Positions 35,187-43,323 of a DNA stretch of 64,000 bases are shown piece by piece. Under the pieces are notes generated by a model. That model ran no database searches and was not told the DNA's origin. It was given only the letters and a program-made list of their open reading frames with translations. This stretch comes from SFLA01 sp045595785 (lineage in GTDB: Bacteria; Bacillota; Clostridia; Oscillospirales; CAG-382). A program made the translations under genes and the position numbers. The stretch lies in assembly GCA_045595785.1 (NCBI GenBank), contig JAZOBE010000043.1, positions 18,599 to 82,598 on the forward strand. The letters run 5' to 3'. Numbering within the stretch: the stretch's first letter is position 1; each line of letters begins with the position of its first letter.

Positions 35187-36428
35187 TTATTTGATCATAT
35201 CTGCGGTAATGGTAAGCTCTTTTACGTCGTCCCGAGATGGCATCTCGTACATAAGCTCGTTCATTACGCTTTCAAGAATTCCGCGCAATCCTCTTGCGCC
35301 GGTCTTAAGTTCAATTGCTCTGTCGGCAATCTTTTCAATAGCATCATCTGTAAAGGAAAGCTCAATTCCGTCAAACAAAAACAGCTTTCTGTATTGCTTT
35401 GTAAGAGCATTCTTGGGCTCTTTGAGAATACGCACCAAAGCATCTCTGTCCAACGCATCAAGGGAAACTATCACAGGCAGTCTGCCAATCAGCTCGGGAA
35501 TAAGGCCGTATTTCACAAGGTCGTGAGGAACGACTTCTTTGATTATGTCCTCTTTGTCCTTTTTAGAGGAAAGTCCGGAAGAATAACCTATTATCTGTCT
35601 TCCGTTACGGCTCTCGATAATATCGGCAATACCGTCGAAGGCACCACCGCATATAAACAGAATGTTAGTTGTGTCGATCTGGATATATTCCTGGTTTGGG
35701 TGCTTTCTTCCGCCCTGAGGAGGTACGTTGGACTGTGTACCTTCAAGTATCTTAAGCAGAGCCTGCTGCACGCCTTCGCCGGAAACGTCACGGGTGATGG
35801 AACGGTTTTCGCTTCTGCGTGATATCTTGTCGATCTCGTCAACGTAAATTATACCTTTTTCTGCTTTCGCAATATCAAAATCTGCAGCCTGAATAAGACG
35901 GAGCAGAATATTCTCCACGTCCTCACCTACGTAACCTGCTTCAGTCAGCGTAGTAGCATCTGCAATAGCGAAAGGAACGTCAAGTATTTTTGCCAGCGTC
36001 TGTGCAAGCAGTGTCTTGCCGACACCGGTGGGTCCCAGCAAGAGTACGTTGCTCTTTTGAAGAACCACGCCGTCATCCGGTCCCGTAAGTGAATTTATTC
36101 GCTTGTAATGGTTGTATACAGCCACAGCCAAAGCTTTCTTTGCCGCGTCCTGACCGATAACGTATTCGTCCAACGCCGCCTTTATCTCCATAGGCTTCAT
36201 CAGCTTTTTATCGACAGGGGACAGGGGCGCGGAAATCTCGTTTCCGGTTGTCAGGGCAACGGCGGTCTCGTCATCATCGCTCATAAGGGTTGCTTCGTAT
36301 TCCGCAACGATCTCCTCGCAAATGGAAATACATTCGTCGCAAAAATCAAGATGCTGTCCGCCAATGGAAAGCTCTGTCACCTTAAAAGCAGGTCTGCCGC
36401 AGAATGAGCATATTTTGCTTTTAGACAT
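35187..36428 (-). CDS. clpX: ATP-dependent Clp protease ATP-binding subunit ClpX
   Basis: This 413-residue AAA+ unfoldase has the N-terminal C4 zinc finger (CSFCGRPA...CDECISIC), Walker A GPTGVGKT, Walker B GIIYVDEIDK, sensor regions and an IGF-type loop region (IIGYSSGLSS region). It unfolds substrates into ClpP. Its stop shares a bidirectional terminator with the MORN gene, and it lies 9 bp after clpP. Confidence 0.97.
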   Translation of the reverse strand: MSKSKICSFCGRPAFKVTELSIGGQHLDFCDECISICEEIVAEYEATLMSDDDETAVALTTGNEISAPLSPVDKKLMKPMEIKAALDEYVIGQDAAKKALAVAVYNHYKRINSLTGPDDGVVLQKSNVLLLGPTGVGKTLLAQTLAKILDVPFAIADATTLTEAGYVGEDVENILLRLIQAADFDIAKAEKGIIYVDEIDKISRRSENRSITRDVSGEGVQQALLKILEGTQSNVPPQGGRKHPNQEYIQIDTTNILFICGGAFDGIADIIESRNGRQIIGYSSGLSSKKDKEDIIKEVVPHDLVKYGLIPELIGRLPVIVSLDALDRDALVRILKEPKNALTKQYRKLFLFDGIELSFTDDAIEKIADRAIELKTGARGLRGILESVMNELMYEMPSRDDVKELTITADMIK

Positions 36429-36431
36429 TAT

Positions 36432-37013
36432 TTATCTCTTTTCAATTATTTTATCAATAAGACCGTATTCCAAAGCCTGTGCAGCGGTCATGTAATTATC
36501 TCTGTCAGTATCACGGCGGATAGTCTCAATATCCTGTCCGGTCTGCTGTGCAAGGATCTCGTTCATTTTATCCTTGATGCGGAGTATGTGCTCAGCGTGG
36601 ATCTTAATATCCGAAGCCTGACCCTGCATACCGCCCAAGGGCTGGTGTATCATTATCTCGCTGTTGGGAAGAGCAATTCTCTTTCCCTTTGCGCCTGCAG
36701 AAAGCAGGAATGCGCCCATAGAAGCCGCCATACCGATACAGATGGTGGAAACGTCACACTTGATAAAGTTCATAGTGTCGTAGATCGCCATGCCTGCGGA
36801 AATGCTTCCTCCGGGGCTGTTGATATAAAGGCAGATGTCTTTATCGGCATCCTGCGCTTCAAGAAACAGAAGCTGGGCCACAACCAGAGAAGCGGTTGTA
36901 TCGTTCACTTCATCACAAAGAAAAATAATTCTGTCGTTAAGCAGACGTGAAAAAATATCATAAGATCTTTCTCCGCGGCTGGTCTGCTCTACTACGTAAG
37001 GCACTAATGCCAT
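36432..37013 (-). CDS. clpP: ATP-dependent Clp protease proteolytic subunit ClpP
   Basis: This 193-residue serine peptidase starts MALVPYVVEQTSRGERSYDI. The catalytic Ser is in GMAASMGAFLLSAG, the His in MIHQPLGG and the Asp in RDTDRDNYM. An alternative GTG start 9 bp upstream (37022) is possible, but the ATG fits the family better. It forms the degradation chamber with ClpX, encoded next. Confidence 0.96.
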   Translation of the reverse strand: MALVPYVVEQTSRGERSYDIFSRLLNDRIIFLCDEVNDTTASLVVAQLLFLEAQDADKDICLYINSPGGSISAGMAIYDTMNFIKCDVSTICIGMAASMGAFLLSAGAKGKRIALPNSEIMIHQPLGGMQGQASDIKIHAEHILRIKDKMNEILAQQTGQDIETIRRDTDRDNYMTAAQALEYGLIDKIIEKR

Positions 37014-37042
37014 AAACCACACTATCCTTTCAAATATAAATT

Positions 37043-37079
37043 AAAAAATTCGGGCTGCCGCATCCGAATGAGACAGCCC
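37043..37079 (-). terminator. Terminator/attenuator between tig and clpP
   Basis: On the minus strand GGGCTG...CAGCCC with an inner CAT/ATG pairing and TCGG loop, followed by GAATTTTTTAA. It would reduce clpPX expression from the tig promoter or mark a separate transcript. Confidence 0.8.
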
Positions 37080-37104
37080 TTCTTGGTATACTTGTAATTA
37101 AAAA

Positions 37105-38385
37105 TTACTTAATGTTTGCGTTTTCCTTTACACAGTCAACAGCTTTGCGAAGAACAACGTCTTCGGTAATGCCGGTAACGGGAATGGAAGCCTTAACCTT
37201 TTCGATCTCAACAGCATAACCGGAAGCGATCTTTGCGTATTCAGCCTCGATCTCCTCTTCGGTAGCGGTGATGTTCTCGGTCTTTGCAATGTATTCAAGA
37301 GCAAGACGGGTCTTAACCTGCTTTTCAGCGCCTGCCTTGAAGGATTCACGGAGCTGCTCCTCGGTCTGACCGGTATACTTGTAGTACAGGTCAAGAGAGC
37401 CGCCCTGCATCTGCAGACGGTAATCGTAATCGCGAACGTATCCGTCAATTTCGGTCTCGATCATGCAATCGGGAATCTCAACGGTGGTCTTTTCGATAAC
37501 AGCGTTAAGAAGATCTTCTTCCAGCTTGCGGTCGCTGTCAGCAGTCTTTCTTTCCTTGATTTTAGCCTTGATGTCAGCTTCGTATTCAGCAACGGTGTTA
37601 AATTCGGAAACGTCCTTAACAAACTCGTCGTCCAATTCGGGAAGATCGGTACGCTTTACTTCGTGAAGCTTGATCTTGAATACTGCGGGCTTGCCTGCAA
37701 GGTTTTCTGCGCCGTAATCAGCAGGGAAGTTAACGTCAATATCAAATATCTCATCAGAGGGAACCTTACCTACAAGCTGTTCTTCAAAGCCTTCGATAAA
37801 GGAATGGCTGCCCAGCTTAAGAGAATACTTCTCAGCCTTGCCGCCTTCAAATGCAACGCCGTCAACAAAGCCTTCGAAATCTATAACTACCTCGTCGCCG
37901 TTTTCAGCAGCAACATCGGTAAGAGTAAGTATACGCGCATTACGCTGACGGATCTTGTCGATCTCTGCAGCGATCTCATCTTTTGTTACGCGAACCTTGT
38001 CCTTTTTAACCTCAATGCCCTTATAGTCTGTAACAACAGCCTCGGGCTTGGTGTAAACCTTTGCAACAAGAAGCACGCCGTTATCATCCATAGACTTAAC
38101 GTCGATCTCAGGACGGGAAACGGGGTCGATACCTGCTTCTGCAATAGCGGCAGCATATTCATCGGGAAGCAGATTGTCAATAGCTTCTTCGAAGAAATAA
38201 GCAGTGCCGTACATTTTCTCGATAATCTTACGGGGAGCCTTGCCCTTTCTGAAACCGGGAACAGTTATCTTTTCGGCATTCTTTTTGAACACCTTGTCAA
38301 CCTCTGCGTCAAACACGGATTTTTCAATCAGAATCTCGATCTCCGCAAGGTTAAGAGTTTCTTTGTTAACACTCTTCAAACTCAT
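37105..38385 (-). CDS. tig: Trigger factor
   Basis: This 426-residue ribosome-associated chaperone has the ribosome-binding signature GFRKGKAPRKI in the N-terminal domain, a central FKBP-type PPIase domain (GDEVVIDFEGFVDG...) and a helical C-terminal domain. The tig-clpP-clpX order is the usual one. AAAGGAGAAA precedes the ATG. Confidence 0.97.
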   Translation of the reverse strand: MSLKSVNKETLNLAEIEILIEKSVFDAEVDKVFKKNAEKITVPGFRKGKAPRKIIEKMYGTAYFFEEAIDNLLPDEYAAAIAEAGIDPVSRPEIDVKSMDDNGVLLVAKVYTKPEAVVTDYKGIEVKKDKVRVTKDEIAAEIDKIRQRNARILTLTDVAAENGDEVVIDFEGFVDGVAFEGGKAEKYSLKLGSHSFIEGFEEQLVGKVPSDEIFDIDVNFPADYGAENLAGKPAVFKIKLHEVKRTDLPELDDEFVKDVSEFNTVAEYEADIKAKIKERKTADSDRKLEEDLLNAVIEKTTVEIPDCMIETEIDGYVRDYDYRLQMQGGSLDLYYKYTGQTEEQLRESFKAGAEKQVKTRLALEYIAKTENITATEEEIEAEYAKIASGYAVEIEKVKASIPVTGITEDVVLRKAVDCVKENANIK

Positions 38386-38428
38386 TTTATTTCTCCTTTA
38401 ATATGTTTACATAGTTAAGCACCATAAT

Positions 38429-38457
38429 ATATTACAACAAAAACCCCGAATTGTCAA
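38429..38457 (-). promoter_or_regulatory. Sigma-A promoter of tig
   Basis: Minus-strand TTGACA (38452-38457), a 17-bp spacer and TAATAT (38429-38434), 44 bp upstream of the tig ATG. Confidence 0.85.
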
Positions 38458-38518
38458 TTCCTTTTTATGTTTTTTGAATGTTTTTTGTCATCAAAACAAA
38501 AAAATTAACAATTCGTAC

Positions 38519-38547
38519 TTGCGTTCTTAAACATATTTCACTATAAT
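38519..38547 (+). promoter_or_regulatory. Sigma-A promoter of the sortase gene
   Basis: TTGCGT (38519-38524), a 17-bp spacer and TATAAT (38542-38547), divergent from the tig promoter. Confidence 0.82.
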
Positions 38548-38577
38548 AGCAGTATACAAAGTTAAAGGAGTTTAGCC

Positions 38578-39534
38578 TTGAACCAAAACAACAACGAATT
38601 TTTAGATTCAATTTCATCAATGTCGCCTGAGCAAACGGGTTATGATAAAAACGCATTCAAAAAACGCAAAGGCTCTGCTGACGGAATTCTCCGCGGTATC
38701 CTGCTGTGCGTCTTTTTGGGCATATTCGCGTTTTCCGCAGGCAGTATAGTTGAGCGTCTGTATCAGGATAAGCTGGAGGAGCAGACCTACGCAGAGCTTA
38801 CCAATGCAGACAGCGCACTTAAGCCATTGGCGTCTTCCGTTACACCGGACAGTCTGCTGTCTCTTTATAACTCTATCAACCTCACCGTTGACAATACCGT
38901 TACCGGCAGTGCTGATAAGGATTATGACGATCCTGCACGCTACTCCAAGTATCGTTCTGCGATGATGGCGTTAAAGAAAAAATATCCTGATGTTTACGCA
39001 TGGATAGTGGTTACCGGCACAAACATAGATTATCCCGTGTTAAAGGGTGCGACCAACGATACTTATATCCGTACCGACTATAAGGGCAACCCTGCCAACG
39101 CAGGCTGTATCTTTGTGGACTATCGTATGTCCGATACGTATAACCTTAACCTTAACACTGTAGTATACGGTCATAATATGACCAACGGCACAATGTTCCG
39201 CGCTATACGAAATTGGTTTGAGAGCGCCAACAGAAACTCTGCCGCAGAGACCATGCGTATCGAGATATATACAGAGGATGCGCTGTACGTTTATTCGCCC
39301 TTCTCCGCATATAGGGCTGACGGTACTGACTTTACCAAAATCAGCTTTGCTTCTTATGAGGATTACGTGGATTATCTGGATATGATCCGCTCCCGTTCAA
39401 TTATCCCTTGCAGCCTTCCTTACGATTCTTCCTCTAAAATAGCAACTCTTGTTACCTGTACCAATAACTACAGCAACGCAAAGGAGCGTTACGTGCTTCA
39501 TTGCCTGCTTACCCAAGTCGTTAAATACAACTGA
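38578..39534 (+). CDS. Class B sortase
   Basis: This 318-residue type II membrane protein has a hydrophobic anchor at about residues 40-60. A sortase catalytic domain follows with His in VVYGHNM, Cys in ATLVTCTNN (TLxTC) and Arg in ERYVLH. The insertion pattern before the Cys (FASYEDYVDYLDMIRSRS) is typical of class B. The start is TTG with AAAGGAG upstream. It is a transpeptidase for cell-wall anchoring or pilus assembly. The giant pilin-repeat protein is a possible but distant substrate, and its TPELG motif is not a known SrtB signal. Confidence 0.88.
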   Translation: MNQNNNEFLDSISSMSPEQTGYDKNAFKKRKGSADGILRGILLCVFLGIFAFSAGSIVERLYQDKLEEQTYAELTNADSALKPLASSVTPDSLLSLYNSINLTVDNTVTGSADKDYDDPARYSKYRSAMMALKKKYPDVYAWIVVTGTNIDYPVLKGATNDTYIRTDYKGNPANAGCIFVDYRMSDTYNLNLNTVVYGHNMTNGTMFRAIRNWFESANRNSAAETMRIEIYTEDALYVYSPFSAYRADGTDFTKISFASYEDYVDYLDMIRSRSIIPCSLPYDSSSKIATLVTCTNNYSNAKERYVLHCLLTQVVKYN

Positions 39535-39554
39535 TATATAAAGGAGCTTTTGTT

Positions 39555-40178
39555 ATGAAGACAATTCTTTTCCAGGGCGATTCCATTACCGATGCAGGCA
39601 GAGATTATTATGACGATAACCGCCGCGGCCTCGGCTATCCCCAGCTTGTTACGGCTCATCTCGGATTTGAGAATCCCGGTGAATTCACCTTCATTAACCG
39701 TGGCATCTCCGGTAACCGCATAGTTGATGTTTATGCACGCATCAAAAAGGATATCACCAATCTCAATCCCGATATTATGTCTGTTCTCATCGGCGTAAAC
39801 GATGTTTGGCATGAGATCAATTATCAGAACGGTGTTGATACCGACAAGTTTGAAAAGATCTATTCAATGCTCATAGAGGAAGTCCTTGCGGCTTGCCCCA
39901 ACTGTAAGATCATGATATTCGAGCCCTTTGTGCTTAAGGGAACTGCTACCGAGGAGCATTGGGACGAGTTTCTTAACGGCGTAAAGGAAAAGGCACTTGC
40001 TTCCCGCCGCGTTGCTGAAAAGTACGGTCTTGCGTTTATCCCTCTGCAGGATAAGCTTGATGCACTCTGCGAAAAAGCTCCTGCTTCATATTGGCTTTGG
40101 GACGGCGTTCATCCCAATCCCGCAGCACACGAGCTTATCGCCCGTGAATGGCTTAATACATACGAAAAAATAAAATAA
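39555..40178 (+). CDS. SGNH/GDSL-family hydrolase
   Basis: This 207-residue protein has the four SGNH blocks: FQGDSITD (Ser), NRGISGN (Gly), IGVNDVWHE (Asn) and WDGVHPNPAAHE (Asp/His). There is no signal peptide, so it is probably a cytoplasmic esterase or carbohydrate deacetylase. It starts 20 bp after the sortase stop with AAAGGAG, so the two are likely co-transcribed. Confidence 0.88.
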   Translation: MKTILFQGDSITDAGRDYYDDNRRGLGYPQLVTAHLGFENPGEFTFINRGISGNRIVDVYARIKKDITNLNPDIMSVLIGVNDVWHEINYQNGVDTDKFEKIYSMLIEEVLAACPNCKIMIFEPFVLKGTATEEHWDEFLNGVKEKALASRRVAEKYGLAFIPLQDKLDALCEKAPASYWLWDGVHPNPAAHELIAREWLNTYEKIK

Positions 40179-40181
40179 CCC

Positions 40182-40210
40182 TTGACAATATGGCGGCGGT
40201 GTGCTATAAT
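40182..40210 (+). promoter_or_regulatory. Consensus promoter of tRNA-Leu
   Basis: TTGACA (40182-40187), a 17-bp spacer with TGTG at its end, and TATAAT (40205-40210), 19 bp before the mature tRNA. Confidence 0.9.
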
Positions 40211-40229
40211 TACGCCGTTGCCAAAATAT

Positions 40230-40316
40230 GCGGGTATGGCGGAATTGGCAGACGCGCTAGATTCAGGTTCTAGTGGGGGCAACTTCGTGTAGGTTCAAGT
40301 CCTATTACCCGCACCA
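40230..40316 (+). tRNA. tRNA-Leu (CAG)
   Basis: Acceptor GCGGGTA pairs with TACCCGC, followed by A and an encoded CCA. The anticodon arm CTAGA-TTCAGGT-TCTAG gives anticodon CAG, and a long variable arm as in class II tRNAs and a GGTTCAAGTCC T arm are present. It is the left border of the genomic island; the integrase lies 308 bp downstream. Confidence 0.96.
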
Positions 40317-40324
40317 AAGCATTC

Positions 40325-40373
40325 AAACCCGAACCTTTTACCAATCGGTGAAACGTTCGGGTTTGTTGTTTTT
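40325..40373 (+). terminator. Terminator after tRNA-Leu
   Basis: AAACCCGAAC/GTTCGGGTTT stem with an inner ACC/GGT pairing, followed by GTTGTTTTTC. Confidence 0.85.
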
Positions 40374-40397
40374 CTCAATGAGACAGCGTAGTTAAAG

Positions 40398-40435
40398 AAA
40401 AATGATGGAGGTACGGGTTTTGAACCTGTACCTCC
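40398..40435 (-). terminator. Terminator after the island's small protein gene
   Basis: Minus-strand GGAGGTAC/GTACCTCC stem with an inner AGG/CCC pairing, followed by ATCATTTTT, just downstream of the 54-residue ORF. Confidence 0.75.
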
Positions 40436-40443
40436 ATTGTTCT

Positions 40444-40608
40444 TTAGGTATCCTTTTCAGATTGTTCCTTTTTCCACTGTTCAAATTCTTGTCTGCCTTC
40501 TTCGGATTCAAAGAAGTCTACTATGTCCGGCAGAAAGCATTTTGCCAATGCTTCTATTTCATCTTCAGGTATGTGGGATTTGAAAATGATTTTAACCTCT
40601 CTGCCCAT
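40444..40608 (-). CDS. Small acidic protein downstream of the integrase
   Basis: A 54-codon frame opens at an ATG with GAGGAGGGG 5 bp upstream and ends just before a terminator. The product starts MGREVKIIFKS and is rich in Glu and Lys. It follows the integrase stop by 15 bp, so it is the second gene of the integrase transcript. An excisionase or accessory role is possible, but no family is recognised. Confidence 0.6.
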   Translation of the reverse strand: MGREVKIIFKSHIPEDEIEALAKCFLPDIVDFFESEEGRQEFEQWKKEQSEKDT

Positions 40609-40623
40609 TTGTCCCCTCCTCTC

Positions 40624-41595
40624 TTATGAGTCTTTCAGAAATTCCGAATAGAACTTTTTAATGTCGTTGCGGTGGTGTCCCATACGCTCGCTCATCTCTT
40701 TATCAATCTGGCGTTCAGTCATACTGCTCTCGGCAATCAAGCGGCGGCGATTCTCCTGAAAGTACAGGTGTCTAAGTCCGTGCCAGGAGGGTCTTTTGAT
40801 TCTGGGTTTACAGTCAGGAGCAACATAATCACACCTATCGGGATCTACAAACTTTTTGCTATGATTGCTGCGCCAATTCTGTAACGAAGCCTTCTCCTTC
40901 TTTACGCTGTGTTTGTGGTTGTCGCAGATCAGATAATCCTTTGACTTTTTACCGCTTGCACGAAGATAAGCAACAATCTCATTTAGAATTTTCTCCTGAA
41001 TCGGACGATCCACAGGAATATCTCTTACAAGACCACCCTTGGTGTTCTTGACGTTCAACTGCTTATAGCGGATAGCATCCTCCAACTGATACAAACGGAG
41101 CGTAGCGGCTTCTTCAAAGCGTAAGCCATAGTATCTTGACAGATAGGCTTGAATCACAACATCATAGCGATTCATCGAACGGGCAACCTTGATCATCATA
41201 TCAAACTCTTCGGGTAAAAACGCACGGTCAAATTCGTAGTCGTTCTTTTCGGATATACCCAAATCTCTGTTTGACGGCAGAATGTTTTTGCTGTGCGTCA
41301 GACTGTGATAGTGTCTGATTGCCGACATTTCGGTGCGGATGTAGCTGTTCAAACACTCTCTGTCGAAGAAACTTTCGATATACGGATAAATATATTTAGC
41401 CGATATATTCTTGAGATTCTTTAACTCGGTGTTTTCACCAAGCCATTTACAGAAACGATACATACCATCTTCATAGCGTTCGATACAACCGATACTGTTG
41501 ATGTTACTGCTGGCTTTAAGATGATCTGCCTGCCCTATGAGATTTTTGGCTTTGTTCGCATTTCTGACCTTTCGTTGTTCTTCCGTAAGTGCCAT
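40624..41595 (-). CDS. Tyrosine recombinase/site-specific integrase
   Basis: This 323-residue protein has a SAM-like N-terminal core-binding domain and a catalytic domain. The catalytic Arg is in RYYGLRFEEAATL, the HxxR motif is HGLRHLYFQ, and the final His and Tyr lie in MGHHRNDIKKFYSEF. The ATG at 41595 is chosen because AGGAGG lies 7 bp upstream, whereas the upstream ATG leaves only one base. Position next to tRNA-Leu suggests it inserted the island there. Confidence 0.88.
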   Translation of the reverse strand: MALTEEQRKVRNANKAKNLIGQADHLKASSNINSIGCIERYEDGMYRFCKWLGENTELKNLKNISAKYIYPYIESFFDRECLNSYIRTEMSAIRHYHSLTHSKNILPSNRDLGISEKNDYEFDRAFLPEEFDMMIKVARSMNRYDVVIQAYLSRYYGLRFEEAATLRLYQLEDAIRYKQLNVKNTKGGLVRDIPVDRPIQEKILNEIVAYLRASGKKSKDYLICDNHKHSVKKEKASLQNWRSNHSKKFVDPDRCDYVAPDCKPRIKRPSWHGLRHLYFQENRRRLIAESSMTERQIDKEMSERMGHHRNDIKKFYSEFLKDS

Positions 41596-41644
41596 AGGCA
41601 TTCCTCCTTTCTCTGAAATTGGCCTTTTGATTTCAGGTAAATGA

Positions 41645-41678
41645 AATATGAAAAAAGAGATTTGATTTGGCAAGTAAA
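41645..41678 (-). promoter_or_regulatory. Integrase promoter with TTTACTTGC box
   Basis: Minus-strand TTTACTTGCCA, with TTGCCA (41668-41673) as -35, a 17-bp spacer and CATATT (41645-41650). It is 29/34 identical to the serine-recombinase promoter at 57217. Confidence 0.7.
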
Positions 41679-41732
41679 TTATGAAAGAAAATATTATCCA
41701 TAAAATATACTCAAACCCGATTACCGAAAATG

Positions 41733-41761
41733 TTGATTTGTTTCCGTTTGCGTTGTATAAT
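41733..41761 (+). promoter_or_regulatory. Promoter of the DeoR-type regulator
   Basis: TTGATT (41733-41738), a 17-bp spacer and TATAAT (41756-41761), divergent from the integrase promoter. Confidence 0.8.
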
Positions 41762-41810
41762 ATCGGTGTCAGATCTGATAATACATTTGAATTAATTTGG
41801 AGGTATGGCT

Positions 41811-42587
41811 ATGTTTATGGAAGAACGCCATCAAGAAATTGCAGATATAATAAAAGCTAATGGAAAAATCACCGTTTCGGAAATTACAAACAAATATGGT
41901 ATATCCGATGAATCAGCTCGCAGAGATCTTCGATTACTTGAACAAAAAGGGATTTGTAAGCGAACTCATGGTGGGGCTATTTTAGCTTCACAGGTTGGAT
42001 TGAAAGCTCCTGCCGATAGAGATTTCAGCTCTATGCAGATTTTAGATAATTACAAAGAAATCGCACGTGTTGCCGCAAGCAAAATCAAAGAAAACGATGT
42101 TATTTATCTTACAAGTGGTTCTTTTGGATATATAATGCTTTCATATTTGCCTATGGATATGCATTACACCGTGGTTGTGAATTCGGTGGATATAGGTAAA
42201 GAATTAAGGAACTTTGAGAATATTGAAGTATATATGATTGGTGGCAAAATGCGACAAAGCGGTTCGATAGTGGACAGTTTTGCAACCGAATTTGTAAGTA
42301 AATTGCATTTTGACCTTTGCTTTATTACGGGTTCGGGCTTGACTGCAGATTGTGGTTTATCCAACGGTACAGACGAAACTGCAACTTTCCAACGAACTGT
42401 TATCGCCAACAGTAAAAATAAATATCTTTTAATGCCAAGTGCCAAAATCGGCAATAATGCTTTTGTTAAGGTTTGCGACGTAGATGTTTTTAACTGTGTT
42501 ATCACCGATTGTGATTGCGTTGAAGATCAGATTCAAGCTATCGAAGAAAAGGGCGTAGAAGTTATTGTTGTTGAGGAATCGAAATGA
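41811..42587 (+). CDS. DeoR/GlpR-family transcriptional regulator
   Basis: This 258-residue protein has an N-terminal winged HTH (EIADIIKANGKITVSEITNKYGISDESARRDLRLLEQKG) ending in the family's RTHGGA. A C-terminal DeoR sugar-phosphate sensor domain of the ISOCOT fold follows. The ATG at 41811 is preferred since GGAGG lies 7 bp before it. No sugar-metabolism gene is nearby, so its target is unknown; it may control island genes. Confidence 0.83.
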   Translation: MFMEERHQEIADIIKANGKITVSEITNKYGISDESARRDLRLLEQKGICKRTHGGAILASQVGLKAPADRDFSSMQILDNYKEIARVAASKIKENDVIYLTSGSFGYIMLSYLPMDMHYTVVVNSVDIGKELRNFENIEVYMIGGKMRQSGSIVDSFATEFVSKLHFDLCFITGSGLTADCGLSNGTDETATFQRTVIANSKNKYLLMPSAKIGNNAFVKVCDVDVFNCVITDCDCVEDQIQAIEEKGVEVIVVEESK

Positions 42588-42772
42588 CCCGCGAGCAGAA
42601 GCTACGTAATCTCATTCTTGATAAATACAATAGTCTTAGGCAGTTCGCAATGGAAGCGGATATTCCGTACAGTACGCTTATGACTTTGTTATCTCGTGAT
42701 ATCGGCGGTGCTTCTTTTGACGTTGTGATGAAAATATGTAAAAAACTTGAAATAGATCCATTAGAGCTATAA
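42584..42772 (+). CDS. Small XRE-like HTH protein
   Basis: This 62-residue protein is a single Cro/CI-type helix-turn-helix domain (RQFAMEADIPYSTLMTLLSRDIGGASFDVVMKICKKLEID). It overlaps the DeoR stop by 4 bp (ATGA), so the two are coupled. A small regulator of this kind often governs excision or transfer of mobile elements. Confidence 0.75.
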   Translation: MTREQKLRNLILDKYNSLRQFAMEADIPYSTLMTLLSRDIGGASFDVVMKICKKLEIDPLEL

Positions 42773-42780
42773 AAAAATTC

Positions 42781-42816
42781 GGCGGGGCAGGAGCTTCAAT
42801 CTCCTGCGCCACCTTT
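42781..42816 (+). terminator. Terminator after the HTH gene
   Basis: GGCGGGGCAGGAG/CTCCTGCGCC imperfect stem (bulged G residues) followed by ACCTTTT. Confidence 0.6.
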
Positions 42817-42840
42817 TAAATAGAAGGTCATTTTTGCCGT

Positions 42841-43300
42841 CATTCCGAAAGGATGGTCATAATCATATCGGAAATGTTTATTCAGCCGACTGTTTGATGT
42901 TTAATTGGTATCATTCCGAAGTGTTATCCTTTGAACATCAAACAGCCGGAACACGCCGTAAGGCGTGCATACATAAATCAATAACAAATCCAAAGGGAAT
43001 CATCTGTATATGTATATCATCTTAAATCCGTTCCGAAATTATTTATCATTTTTCATTCCGAAATGAGCGCAAAGCATAGTTCTCCCATTGGCAGTTTTAT
43101 CGGTTTTACCTGCCGTTACTCCCGTTTTCTTTTTCAAGGGTTCCGGAATGCTTTGCGAACAGGGGCTTTTTGTTCGCCACCGGGCTCAGTTTCTATTTCC
43201 CTGCGAGAAATAGAAACTGGCCCAACGATGGTCATATCTATCATTCCGAAGGGTAAATCATAAGTCATTCCGATTCGCAAATCATTTTTATTCCGAAGAG
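42841..43300. repeat. Dispersed TCATTCCGAA repeats with several inverted repeats
   Basis: ATTCCGAA or a one-base variant occurs near 42842, 42913, 43031, 43055, 43243, 43267 and 43290, often about 23-25 bp apart (43243/43267/43290; 43031/43056) and flanked by TCAT. Perfect inverted repeats lie at 42891-42901/42934-42944 (11 bp), 42952-42957/42962-42967 (four-base loop), 43068-43077/43148-43157 (10 bp) and 43187-43199/43207-43219 (13 bp, 7-nt loop). No long ORF is present. On the minus strand the repeats read TTCGGAATGA and link several micro-ORFs by stop-start overlaps. Confidence 0.6.
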
Positions 43301-43323
43301 AGAATCATATTAAATTGTTCCCA

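Noticed and set aside
37663..38418. 251-codon plus-strand frame opposite tig
   Set aside because: Antisense shadow of trigger factor, which is unambiguous.
40402..40629. 75-codon plus-strand frame after tRNA-Leu
   Set aside because: The opposite strand holds a 54-codon ORF with a strong ribosome site and terminator. The plus-strand product is a Phe/Leu-rich shadow.
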